Assembly: GCA_005784505.1 (NCBI GenBank)
Contig: VCAZ01000008.1
Coordinates: 3,304,763-3,368,762, forward strand
Direction: 5' to 3'
Length of the DNA: 64,000 bases
DNA from: Bagarius yarrelli
Taxonomy: Eukaryota > Chordata > Actinopteri > Siluriformes > Sisoridae
Shown here: piece after piece, positions 35,896 through 50,129 of the stretch
How the letters are laid out: each line of letters starts with the position of its first letter
How positions within the stretch are numbered: position 1 is the first letter of the stretch
Program-made: the position numbers and the translations under genes
Notes under the pieces: model-generated
What the model saw: only the letters and a program-made list of their open reading frames with translations
Database searches by the model: none
What the model was told of the DNA's origin: nothing

Positions 35896-38800
35896 GTATA
35901 TGTGTGTGTGTGTGTGTGAGGAAGTAAGTTTTAGAGCGCTTGTGGCTAAGTAAATGTGGTTTGTTCTCTCTCTGTACCTTAAACACACTCTTCCTCTCTT
36001 TGCACCATATTTCCCTTCTCAGAACAAAAAACGGGTCCAAAAATATCACACGTGTCTTTCTCTCTCTATGGGGTAAATCCGACACGGTTCTCAGCTGCAC
36101 CACAGCTCATGTTTCGCAACCTACGAATCAGCAGCTTAGAATAATGGGGTGTGAGATATAAAAAAAGGGTCAGCGCCTTAACCATAGGTGGTCCTGTCAT
36201 GGCTTCCTGTTACTCAATGATTGGTCACAGCTGGCCCATGTGGGCAACACAAGACAGAGCAAAATCAATTAAGCAACTTCAACAAACAATTACAGTGAGT
36301 GTATCTAACCTTGCAGGGCTTTAATTAAAGATTGGATTTAAATGGGCCAAGGTTTCATGTGCACATAATCTGATTTCCATCTAAGATGTCATGTTACATC
36401 GCTTATTTTTGGTATACTTGGTCCTGATTGGACAGAAGGTGGTTTAGTTTCACCTCTAACAGTATTGCTTTTTTATAATGCACTCATTCTAATGTTTTTA
36501 TTTCTACAGTAACAATTCACTTGGACTTGTACAGTGGACATCATCATCTTTAACTAAGGTTGGACCAAGCCTTTAGGGGGCTCTAAGAACGATTTTATTT
36601 GGCGGCCCCTAGTTGCCACCAACATGACTTATTATTGTCAATCCTTGATTATTAGCACACTATGAATTAAAGAAACCTAATAGCAATGTTATTTGTTGCA
36701 GCTGTGCTGCTTATATCATACCGATGTTTCATCCTTCTATCCATCCTGAATCCCGTTAATATGATAATAATTATATATATATATATATATATGAAGATTA
36801 GAAGAAATGTATTAATGACTGTTTATTTTCAAATGGCACCAAGTATCATATATAAACAAGTAAAATCTACAAAACCTTATTCTTTAATCAATATTTAAAG
36901 TTTGAGGAAATTTGAGGAAACTAGGTGGTTAAAGGAACCTTTTAAAATAAATCTTCAGGATTCTTCTAGCAATATTTTGTACCATTATTTCAAAGACACA
37001 CAAAGATTCTAAATACGGTACACATAAAGATCAGTGTATCCCAGAAACTTAATCAACCTACGGCCTTTTTTCCTAGGTCTTGGATTATTACCAACCCATG
37101 TGTATCTTACAGTCCTATCATTCAATAACATGTTTGCAAATGCTGTCTTGTGTAAGCAACACTAACGCTACGCGTCCATTTGCAAGACCCCCTTAAAAGA
37201 ATTCCCTAAAGTCTGTTTGATCTTTCACATACCATGTAAACCTGATACGTCTCAACAGTCTGGCTCTAACGGTGGCCTCGGGAATTAGGTGGTTACAACG
37301 GAAGAACCTTTTTTGTTGACATAAACCTGAGATAAAATACACATAATGACAATAATCCTTTCATTTATCCAGGCTTTTGTATATAGGTAAACCCCAGAAA
37401 ACACACTATTCGCTTTACAAGCATTGCACCAATAGATGGCAGCAGATACCAAACCAGGACAGAGATTGTCCTGTTTAAACTTCAAGTGCCAATTTATTCT
37501 GCTCTGCATAAACAAACAAACTCTGTCAAAAGACTTGAACGTCCTTGTGTCCTTTTCTCATGAAGGAAAAAGTCAATTTCCTGTCAGCTGAAAACAAAAC
37601 AACTTTTATGAAACCGCATTATAAACAACACACATTACCGGAGCTTTATCTTGGAAAGTTATCTTAGTTCAGTGAACCTACAGACATATTTACATTTTCC
37701 AAATTTAATTACCCGGCACTATCATTGGCTTACAGCAAAGTCACGTCAGGCTGACTGAAGGCAACGGTACACAGGCAGTCAGTGTTTGTAGTTTGTAGCT
37801 CTAATGGCTCTTATGGAGTTTAGGAGGTGAGTTATGTGCTTGCTCATTGAACAGAAACTCCAAAGCGTGGAGAAACAGATAGTCCCGAAGTTGTCGTTTC
37901 TGGATGGCACAGTGGTACTTTTCAATGACCACCAAATAACATCTTTTTCAGCAGTGATGGAAACAACGGCATTATAGATAAACAGCGTTACGTAACAGTG
38001 TTACTGTTTTACTGTTTAAGTAACTGTAAATGTCTGTATTTGTCACATAGACTTTACAGCACAGTAAAATCTGTTTATTCGCATATCCCATCTTGAAAAA
38101 CTTGGGGTCAGAGTGCAGGGGCTATGATACAGAACGGTTAAGGGTCTTGCTCAAGGACCCAACAGTGGCTGACTGGCGGTGGTGGGGCCCGAACCCAAGT
38201 CTCCCTGCTCTTCCATTTAAGCCACCACTGCCTGTACTTCCTGACCGTTAAAAAAGTATATTCTGTATAGTATGATTAGGGGTAGTATGAATTCAGTAGT
38301 ATAACTTATTCAAACTGGAAGTATAATCATTACCTTTCTTGAGGTGAAAGACAAGATCATTTATTTAATGTGCAATTTATGACTAGGAAGAAAAAGTCTT
38401 CTCACGTCGGTGGCAAGTAATTATAATCTAATGAAGAGTCTCACATCGTCAAATGACACCACAACATTAAAATAGTGTAGATTAGCGTCCATTGATTTAT
38501 AATACTAATTTATTTTATTTAGCGTCCATTTTATTCACTTAACCTATTTAACCTTACGGCATCCACCCAATAGCTACTTTTCCAGGTAATTAGTTACTTT
38601 TATAATAAGTTCACTCAGTTATTTGAGAGAAGTAACTAGTAATTTTAACTCATTATTTTCAAGTAACATGCCCAACACTTGTATTCAGTCAAGCCGAAAG
38701 TGCAACACTTTGTCTGAACCTGGTGTAAACTAAAGAAAAACTCTCCTACTCTATTTCCAAATCTTAGCTCCTAGTCTCAGTCCAAAATACACTGCATTAT

Positions 38801-41800
38801 CCAGCAGATCAACCCTGCTCACCCCAGTCCCTGCATGGCTTCTTTTAAAAAAAAGGCTTCTTTTTTCCTAGCACCTGAATTACACAGGAACCAAGCGCTA
38901 ATCCCAGTTGGAGAAAAGAAAACAGCCAATAAAAACACACCCTGACCCCCTGTCACCCTGCTTTGAGATCAGATCGATGCAGAAACATTAGCCTTATTCT
39001 GTGAAACTGGGCTAGGCGTGGTGCACTGTAGTCGAAGACATACTGTGTGGGACAAGGTATAAGTGAGAGCTGCAATTCCAACCTTCAACTTCAATTTCCT
39101 GTGATGGATTCAGGAAAGCTGGTGCTTTCTTTTGGGCATTTGCCCACACTGGTTGTTAAACTAATAAAAAGATTAGCAGTGAGTTCGCACAGGGCAGATC
39201 ATTAGCAAGCAATGTGATCCGGGCATTCGTCTTAACCTAACGATGCTTTAGTCCAGGTTGAGACCCCTTCCTCTGCTCGCCTCCGCAATGCTGTCAGAAT
39301 CACTACAGAGTGATAAGTATCCTTCACCCTGCACTAGCATTCTATCACATCACTGTCTCTGGAGTCTAATCTGTCTTTCCTTACTTCCTTTTTCATAGAA
39401 CTCTTTAGTTTCTTTATTGTTTGTCATTTATTCCCTTGGTGCTAAATCTCATGAAAACGTGCTCCGGTTCAAATAAGGAGAAGACGAAGAGCTTTGATCC
39501 TCGCCTCACAGATGCTGCATGACACAGTGGGATATTCGAAGTCAATCGCCCTTAGCGAAGCCCCTAAACCAGATATATACAATGTTTAGTCCCAGCCAAG
39601 GAAGCGTTCTGGGTTGGGACAAAGTTACAAATTCGAGCATATGCTGCATGGACCTTATTGGCTTAACTATGACATGGAAAGCTCAGGAACATTCTGCCTT
39701 GACTAGTAAGCTCTGTGTTGTATCATATCAGGATAATAAAGGTAGACGTGGGTGAATTTGACTTGTAGACTGCAAAAAAAAACTGCCTTCTCTCCTTTCC
39801 ATCTTTCACAGCTCAGCACTATCGCACCACAAGTCCAGAGACAATGGCCTTTAGGCATGCCAAAACCACAGAGTGCTACGTCATCAGGGAAAAAACAGAC
39901 TAATGAGAGGGTAAGCTTGCAAAATAAGGCCATGACGCATCTCGACTAAAGCCGCAGAAATCACCGTCCAGAACACAGCTGCACTTAGGAGAAGTGCACC
40001 GGGTTCATCATTCTGAGATTTTCTCTACTCATACTACAAAAACCACCTTCTAAATGCATCATAATAAAATAATTGCACAGGTTTCTGCTAATATTGGGAA
40101 ATAACGGACTGTTATATCACATACAAGAAGCAAGGCAAAATCTCTAGATGAAGTGCTCTTTTTACACGCCGTGACGCTCCCGACAGAGCTATCGATTGTG
40201 CCTCAGGCAGTGGCACAAGTTAAGAAAGGGCCTTTTTTTTAAAGCCTGCGAGAGATACGGTCTGGATCAATAAAATGCTCTCTGGTGTGCTGGGACGGGA
40301 AGACTGGCTCAGAACAGAAACCAGTCACAACTGCCACCTCTCTTGATCCACAGTGAGGAAAAATAGGATCTTGAAAGCTATGTGTATGTGCCAGCTTAAA
40401 ATTCACTAAGTGATGTGTACAGACTTTGTAGAATTTGCAGAAATTACAGGACTATGATACCATCAATCAACTCGAGCACAACACTTTGTATATTTTATGA
40501 AGGAAGCTGTGTTGTTTGGTCAGCAGCGCTTGGCTATACCTGAATCAACAAATGGAAAATAACTGATAAGAAAAGAAATTAAACTGGCGAACCATTTTTA
40601 AGCACAAGATATGAAATACATTACGGTCAAAAATGTCAACGCATTGACATCAAGATTAAAGGTTTTACTATTTTCTACTATTTTCAATAATTATAAAGGC
40701 GTTTATGTGGAAATTATTATAATAATAATATGTACTACATGAGCAAAGTATTGGGAAACCTGACCATCATATCCAGTTTGTATTGTGCACAAAGCCCCTG
40801 AGCTTCACAAAGACAATTCAAACTCAATATGATGGCCAGGTTTTCCAATAGTATGTTTATAAAGTGTATATTATTATTATATATAGATAATATATTAGTT
40901 TGGCAAATCAAAAGAAAATTCTGCTTGCTAAAACTTTCTCATAAAGTTGTTTGCCAGGATTAAATTTAAATCTACAAGCATATTATTTTTATATAAATAT
41001 ATATAATATATGTTTTTTTTTTTTTTTTTACATAAATGTTTTTTTTTAAAATAAGAGAAAATGGTAAAACTCTTTATTCCATGTGTTGAAAATTTTGCAC
41101 TACTAGAAGGAAGTGTTTCAGTCTTTTATTCCCACTGAAGCAAAATCCTAATGCTATAGCATATAGAGGCGTTCTTTGGCGCTATTCGACGCTGAAAGCA
41201 ACTAAGATATTCCAGATACTAAACAGAAGAACGGCCTGAATGAACAGTCACATTGTTAATAAACTGCTTAAAATAACAGACTACATGTGATTAGAATCTT
41301 GGTGAAACTAAACAAGGTTTTTAAATTACAACCAACAATTGCAGGAGTTGAACTGATGCCCGAGGGGGAGCCTTAAAAGACCAAATACGCCAAGCTTTAG
41401 TAAGCGAGCAGTCACAGAGGATGTGAGGCACACAAATCCAAACTGCACTCTTAACCTTTGTTAAAAAAATGGCATGTGTGTAAATGTATGTGTGTAAAGT
41501 GTGTTTTTATGGTGTGTCTATATCAGGGGTCACCAACTTTTTTAAAACTGGGAGCTACTTTATGGGTACTGAGTCATTGAAAGAGCTACCAGTTTGATAC
41601 ACTCTTCTGAACTGAAAATTTGCTCAGTTTGCCTTAGTTATACATTATTAATAATGATTAATGATACTCATCTATGTGAAGACACTGATCACGTTAATGA
41701 TTCCTCACAAAAATGATCAACAATGACAACAATATGGGAAACAGATATGGATATTCAGCACTTTATTTCTATTCATCTCAGTAATTGTTACATTTTAAGA

Positions 41801-44800
41801 TGATCACTTAAATCACTACATTTCATAGAAAAAATGTCCCATTTTCACTAGCCACTGACAACCCCTTTTACAAATCATGAACTATGTTGCGCCATGTTTC
41901 AAAAAGTTATCAATTATTTAATGTTAAAGAAAAATCAACTTACATATTTTTAAATAAATCTTGTCACTAACATTGCATGCTGTTTATGCAATGTCGTATG
42001 AGTCTTCCGGGTAGACAAAAGAGTATAAAATACTTAAGATGTGTAGGGTGTGTGTGTGTGTGTGTGTGTGCGTGTGTGTGTGTGTTTAGGCTTAATAATA
42101 ATATTGCTATTAACTATATAACACATATATTCTACATGGGGTAGTGGTAGCGCAGTGGTTAAGGTGTTGGACTGCTAATTGGAAGATCAGGGTTTAATTC
42201 CCAGCACCCCCAAGTTGCCACTGCTAGGTCCCTAAGCAAGGCTATTATTTAATATATATATAATTAATGCACATTAACCTTGAATAAACACTTTCGTTAT
42301 TTAAGCACATATATGTGTGCTTATTTTTATAATGTTATCTTTTGCATAGAATTAATACGAGTATGTATTTACTAGTAATAAGTTAATAAATACACATTAA
42401 ATATAAAATGCATTTATTTCCACCAAGCAAACAGGATAACCGATAAAAAGGTGCAAGTCTTTTTCTTTGGAAGAGTCTTACACTGCGTTCTTTAAGCAAA
42501 GAGCATGTGATGTTCAATAAAGACCCACACTTCCTGTTTACTGTAATGATTTAGATTCGATGTCGTGCAGTGGATGCATTTCCGAAGTTGCAGTTAGGTT
42601 TTCATTTGCTGTTAAATTTACTTTTGCTGGATTTCTTTATATGTTTTTGCTGTTGTGTATTGGATTTTTCTTTGCTGTTGTTTTTTTCTAAATTAGCTGT
42701 TATATTTTTTAATTTGGGGTTGTGATTTTTGTTGCTGTTTCAGTATCTAGTGCATCCTTACCTGTACACGGTTGTAGGAGGATACTTGGCGATGTCATAC
42801 ATCAATCGAATGTGGCCTTGATAAAGCTCCACAGCCAACGGATCATGATCTTCTTTATAAAACAGCATGCCGTTGTCCTTATCAGTAGCCACCTGAATAT
42901 GGACAGAAATGAGACCCTTAAACTTACAGTAACACGCAACCTGGAAGAGGGAAAAACAGCTGGATTTAGCACCTAATACCTGGAGTTTGGTTGGTCATAC
43001 TAACCAAAACTCTTACAAACATCCTAGAGTAGGAAGCAGCAGTCAAATCACACACAAGGCTTAAGGGATTTATGGTTCTTTAAGTGTAACAGCCTGACTT
43101 AGTATAAAATAATCCTCAGTGGAGCTTTCACACTGTTGCCCAATAGCCTGGAGCCATGGGCAAGTAGCGGGACCACATGATGAGTGCCAGGACTGAATTT
43201 TCACTAGCAGTCTTGCCTTGGTCTCGTAACCATAGACTGCTTTCTTTTTTTCCTTTTATATATATGTATTATAACTGACAGACAGTATTTTATCCAGCAA
43301 ACCCCTTCTACTGTGTGTAGAGGTTGCTATCTAAAAGTCACCTCTTCAGGCACATCACGAGTCCGCCGGCTATTTTTATCTCCTCCTCCTTCTTTAATTA
43401 ACATTAGGCTGCCCTGTCGACGTTAAGGTGAACGGCTCATTTGGAGCGGAGATGCAATCCAGCCGTGACGAGGGGGCTCATGATTGCAGCCGATAACAGA
43501 GCCGGCTCAACTTCTATTACCATAATATATGCCCTCTAGGGAGGTATTATTCATTCTAGTGGACGAAAGGTGACATTCTAATAATGCCAGCAGTGCTGGA
43601 CCAAGAGTTCCGCCGATTAAAGTCCTGGAACAGATGTTAGGAAGGTAGAACGCTTTCCATAGTTAGGCTAGGTGAGACAGATCAGAATCAGAGGCAGTCC
43701 TGCTACAAAGCAGACCGATAGCGATAACTGCCAGTGATGACAGGGGCTGAGGAAAAGGAGGGGGGAATATTGTGGGTGAAACCTAACCCAAAGTGGTGTA
43801 TTAAGACTACAGCAGTGTATCCTATTCCAAATACTAGAGAGTTTAAATGCCTAGTTTAAATTTTAAATTATATCCCAAACCCTGAGGACTTCTCATCTGT
43901 ATTGATTAAGACTTTGTAACTAAACTATGCAGCCTAAACATTTTCTTTCAGAAGCTTGTATGCTATAATTGGCACTAGAGCAAAATCTATATTTGTTTCA
44001 GACTAGAGTGAAACTAATGGTTCAGGTTTATAAGGTCAATTTGGAGACATATGACATCAAAGGCATCCCACATAATTATTAGATTACCAGCTAGTTCAGA
44101 ACATTCATCCACAAACCAAGGTGGATTGCTCATGTCAGAGAAAATTGTCACTGGCTATGATTAAGTGAGCACTGTGGCCTTTTTATGACAGCAAATCATT
44201 TATCGCTTTGGTCTGTGTTGAAATATTAGTTTTTTTCCTACTTGATGGAGTCACGGCAATGGATGCGACTTCAAAATGAGGGATGTTAGTTGAAAACGCA
44301 ACATTTTCACAGAAAACAACAAGTCAGTTATAAAAAGGGATGGATTGTATACATGTACACTCTTTTGCACAAAACAAAATGTCAATAGCATTTTTAATTT
44401 TTGTCATTATTGTCAGTTTTGACTGTTAACAAATGTCTCAAGATAATATTATTATTATTTTTTTTGTTTAAACAAGCACAACACCAATAAAGGCTGTAAG
44501 AAATTCTATAGAAACTATGATAAAGATGTAATGCCGGGTACACACCCCAAAATACTGCGGCTGATTTTGGGCAGCTTTTTATTCTCCACCAATCCTTGGT
44601 AATGTCCCGATTATCTTGGTGGTTCCAGAGATATTTTATCAGATCTTTCTGTGGTGTGAGGTGTGTTAAGAGTGATTTAATCTGCTCGGAGGAACGTTCA
44701 AAGGAACCCTGATTGCAGATCGTAAATCTTCAACAAGGTCAGGATCAGAAATCCTGATGTTTGAGGGGAAATCCCAATAACAAACGTGCAAAACATCTGG

Positions 44801-46354
44801 AGATTATCACATAAAACCAAACAATATCCGATCGGAAACTGAGCTGACCGAATACAGAAACAAATGCAGTCATCATGCAGCACAAAGTTAAATAGATTTG
44901 ACCAAAAAACTTTTCTTCTTTTGGGGAGTTTCCTGACGAAAAAAATATAATTCCAAACACTATCATCTCAATTTCTTTTGCTTACCGGTCACCATGTTTA
45001 TTTCTCAAGTCTTGAGAAAGCTGAGACTATGGATTTTTTGTGGTTGCTCACATTTTGAAAATTTTATATGATTTAGGTGGGGGCTTTTGAGGTAGGGGCT
45101 GATTTCTTCCTAGCACTGACATTGGAGCAATAGTAGTAGCTTGGTGGTTAAGTGGTAGCGCAGTGGTTGAAGTGTTGGACTACTAATTGGAAGATCAGGT
45201 TTCTATTCCTAGCACCAAAAAGCTGCCAATGCTGGACCCCTGAGTAAGGCCCTTAAACCCCAATTGCCCAGTTGTATAAAAGATTTGCTTTGGATGTAAT
45301 CATGGATTCACTTCACTTCTAGATATAATCATAGATTCAATAAGTTGCTCTAGTTACAATTATGGATTCACTGCTGGGCCCCTGATAGAGGCCCCTTACC
45401 CTCAATAGACAGATGTATTGTACAGGTGTCTGCCAAATGCTGTAAATGTATTTTTGACTCACACAGTACATTAGTGACAGTTGTGTCATAGAATAGAACA
45501 CCTGTTAGATCTGATCTGTATTTGGGCTGATGTTTCTACTCTGACAAACCTGTAACATATCATCATCAGTGACTGACAGGGACTCCAGTATTAATTTCAC
45601 GCAAAATGCCTTTAGCTGATAAACTAAACCAAGACAGTCCATCACACTGAGCAAAGACAGCAGAACTGTAAGTGTTTCAGTGTTCTTAGGATTTGAAGGA
45701 CGGTGTCACAACATTTTTCTTTATTATGTTTGGTATTCCGAGGAATCGTGGCTCGAAGCCAGTGGATCAATACAGACTAAAGCAGTTAAAAAAATCAAAT
45801 CTTATGAATATAACTGCATGTCTGCCTTTTAATCATTCCATAAGAGCTTGTCATTGCTTTCTACTTTTTCCACTGGCTGTCCTTACCCACGTTTTATAGT
45901 GTTATATTAGTGTTAGTATCTTTTCACAAATGGATTCAAATCTTTAACAACAAATCTGGTCATATTTTAAATGATTTATTCAAAACAAAACAAAACAAAC
46001 CATGTTAATGTGATGTTCTTCCATCAAAACAGTTTTCTATCCTATCCTACAGCAGTGTGTCGTATTCCAAATAATTAACGGTTTAATCACCTAATTTAAC
46101 TTTTCTTACACTAACAATGACACTAGAGCAAATTCTATATTTCTCTAAAACCAGGGTGAAACAAACAATTCAGATTTTATAAGGTCAATTTGAAGAAAGG
46201 CAAAAGATTATTCGATTAGCGGCTAGTTTCTAAACATTCATCTACAAACCAAGGTAGATTACTCATGTCTGAGAAAAATGTCACTGGGAGTCGGTCCAGA
46301 GAGCTATGACTTGTTATATATTGTTGATATATCCTTATTAAATACATTAAACCA

Positions 46355-46412
<58 letters not shown>

Positions 46413-48675
46413 TATATATATATATATATTATTTTTTTATTTTATTTATTTTTTTTTATTATATTATTTTTTTTTATTATAATTTTTTTTATTAAGTTTA
46501 CATTTACATTTGCGGCTTTTGGCAGACGTCCTTATCCAGAGCAACTTACATCTCTTTTATACAACTGAGCAATTAGGGGTTAAGGGCCTTGCTCACAGGG
46601 CCCAACAGTGGAAAATTGGTGATGCTGGGAATCAAACCCTGATCTTCCAATTAGCAGTTCAACACCTTAACCACTGCACTACCACTTCCTACAGTTCAAG
46701 TTCAAGATATATTGTTTTTAGCTTTATATAAAATTTGGGGGGTTTTTTTTTTGTTTTTGCTCTAATTATTAATGTGACTATACTAGTTTGTCTTACATTG
46801 ATGGGTACAGAAGGTTGTCAAGCCTCCACTACCTTAAAAACAGGCTCTTAAGCCTTAATTGCTGCTGAAATACGAAATTCTGGATTAAAAAAACCATCAC
46901 ATCACACTTTTCCGTCTCTTTTTGTTTAAATGTATTGTAGGGAATTAAAGAAGAAACTGGAAGCTGGTTAAGGTGAATTTTTGGTAGCTTTGAAATATTT
47001 ACTGCCCTGTATCTAATCTAACACACCTGCTTTAGAAAGATTAGATTAGATAAACAGGATGATACCTGTTTACAATAAGAGCTTCAGAGATGTTGGTCGT
47101 ACCTGCAGGGATATATGAGTGGATGGACGAATGGTGGACCCGGGTAGCTCAATGTAAGTGTCTTTCCCCAGGAAATGGGCTGTTAACATCTTCTGGCACT
47201 TGTTTCCAAAAAAGCCGGGCAAACAGCGACACACAGGTTCCCCCTCAATCAGAAGACACTCGGCTCCGTTCTGACAGTCTGACTGATCGCACGGACTCGT
47301 CTTTTGGAGCAGGATCATGGGGGGAGGGTTTTCACAGAACAGCCCACTTAATAAAAAGGAAGAAAAGACAACAATATACATGTAAACATTTAAGTTTTAA
47401 TAAAGCCGCTGATCGGATCGTTCCGGAAAATTTCCGGGAAGCTGAGCAGTGGATTTTTTTCTTGATTTTAATCTCTTCCATGGATTAACCAGCCGTTAGA
47501 TGAAAATGTTCTAATATTGATAGTGTGCCAGGGTAGGTGGTAAGCCGAATTAATGCAGCGCTCAAGGCACTTAATTACAGACTCTGCTGAAAAAAAAAAG
47601 AGTCTGTTCATCTGGCTGCTGCTGCTGCAGTAACGACTCCGAGCTCTGAGACAGCGAGACTTTCAGAAAATGATGAGTTGTGCCATCCTACTGCTCGCCG
47701 GCACTGATAGCACTCCACACACACACACGTTTAGCACACATAAATACCAACACACACGTAAATAACACACACTTATTTAAATCCACAAGGCACTCCCACA
47801 CTTATAGCACTATAATTAGCCACATGGAGCTTCATCTGCTGTTTGACTCAGATGAGACAGCCTAGTGCCATATAATAAAGCACCATCTGTAGCTCAGGAG
47901 CCTGGGGTGTGTTTGGACGTGCGGGTGCATACGTACTGTAGCATATGGCTGTGTATTATGGCTGTGTGTTAGAAACTTATGAACTATCATAATATTTGCT
48001 TGTCTGAAAATATTTTTTTTTCTTTCCTGATTTAAGATCCTGTTGAAAGCTTTTGAGCCTTGTGGTGCTTTAATGTGGGAAAGGAAAGCTGAATGCATGC
48101 AGGTCATTTACAGAGGACCTTCTTTTCACCTACTTCTATAATTAGATAATTGTTTTCAAAATAAATCTGTAATAAAAAAAGGAACACTCATTCATTCATT
48201 CAGTAACCGCTTTATCCTGCTCCAGATTAGGGTGGATTTACAGCCTATAGAAGGAACACAGGACAGAAGGTGGAAATACACCCTGAATAAGAGGTCAGTG
48301 CATACACACACACACACACACACACATTTACACCTAGGATTTATTTAGTGTAGGGAATCTATTGAACTCTATTTTTCTGGGCTGTAAGAGAAAACCAAAA
48401 AGGCAGGAAGAAAACAAGCAGGGGAAGATTCAAATAAAACACACAGACAGTAACTCAGCTAAGAATAGAGATCAGGACCCTGGTTTAGCTGATAGACTAA
48501 AAGACAGACGGACAGTCAGTCAGACAAACAGACAGTTGCAATGACGAAAGTATAGACAGACAGACAGATGCAAGGGTGGATGTATGGACAGACAGACAGA
48601 CAGAAAAATAAAGGTTAAAACAGTAAATGACAAACAGATGAGAGGATAGGTATATTTATCGACAGGCATTTAGAC

Positions 48676-48734
<59 letters not shown>

Positions 48735-48751
48735 GAGATAGACAGACAGAC

Positions 48752-48812
<61 letters not shown>

Positions 48813-49775
48813 CAAGGATGACTGTATGCACAGACAGACAGAAAAATGGAGGTGAAAATAGTAAATGACAAACAGATGAAAGGATAGGTATATTTATCGA
48901 CAGGCAGGCAGACAGACAGACAGGCAGACAGACAGACAGGCAGACAGAAAGGTATATGAAGGTGAAAATAGCAAATGTAAAATCTGGCAAAAACATTAAA
49001 ATATATGTTTTGATTTAGAGTTATTATATATAGTTTAAGTTATTAGTTGGTGTGTGCGCGGCTTTCAGAGCTCTAAAGGGATAGAAACAGAACATTATCA
49101 CATGGCCCATAACACTGAAAAACGCTCCAGTAGGTTGTGAATTATAACAGTAATGCAGCTCACAGCTCTTGAGTCCGAAGCTTGGATTACTGTCTGTGTA
49201 AAAGTTCTGCATATGGTTTGTCTTGGATTTCTCCAGTTTTCTCGCACCTTCTAAAAATATAATGGTAATTGGACTGACTGGGCTATTTTGCCCCTAGGTG
49301 TGAATCAGTGTGAGAATCCTTTTGTGTCTCTTGGCCTGTAATAGACCACCATCCTAAAAGGGTGTTTCACTGTTTGGTCTTCAGAATCAACCACCACCCG
49401 ATCTGAAGTGGTTTCTTACCTGAATCCATCCTTGCAGACACACGTGTAACCGTTTATGGCGTCCACACACTCTGCTCCATGCTGACATTTGTTCTCCAGG
49501 CAGTCATTAAAGTCCTGCTCACAGTGCTGCCCCACGTAGCCTGGCAAACACTCACACCTACAACAAATAATCACATCATGGAGTGGAAAAGCACACGTGT
49601 CGCATATCATCTGGTTTTATATGTAAGCTGGGAATTTCTGACCTTTGACCTTTTAGCCTTGAGTATGACACACATACCTGTAGCTTTTACTGAGTGGCAC
49701 ACATTTGGAATCATGCTGACAGGGGTCAAACCCAGGCAGGCAGGGGTCCACCACCTCTTCACACAGGTCTCCTAA

Positions 49776-49809
<34 letters not shown>

Positions 49810-50096
49810 TATAAATATACAACCTCTGTAACACCTGCATGCGCAGTTGTCACACCTGCATCACATGCTGAACAGCTCAAACGGGTGAAGTGAAAGTTGA
49901 GGTAGTAAAGAATCGGGTGTCCCTCGGTTTGACGACTCCCTGGAGGTCTACAGACATTTTTTATTACTCACTGTCAAGTTGAAGTGTGTGTGTGTGCTGG
50001 CAAAACCACAACCTTTCAGAACCTTTTTGAGATCATTAAATACTTCCTTTTAAAAGCCTTAGTGTGGCTTATTTATCCTATACACCTGCTGCTGAA

Positions 50097-50129
<33 letters not shown>

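Larger units (their letters stand above)
34997..42761 (-). other. Large slit3 intron within the LamG domain
   Basis: Part of the 8.8-kb intron between LamG exons. It contains the dispersed repeat with nested SINE, the hairpin element, a hAT-like end, microsatellites and long unique AT-rich stretches. I found no further exon that would fit the reading frame. Confidence 0.7.
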
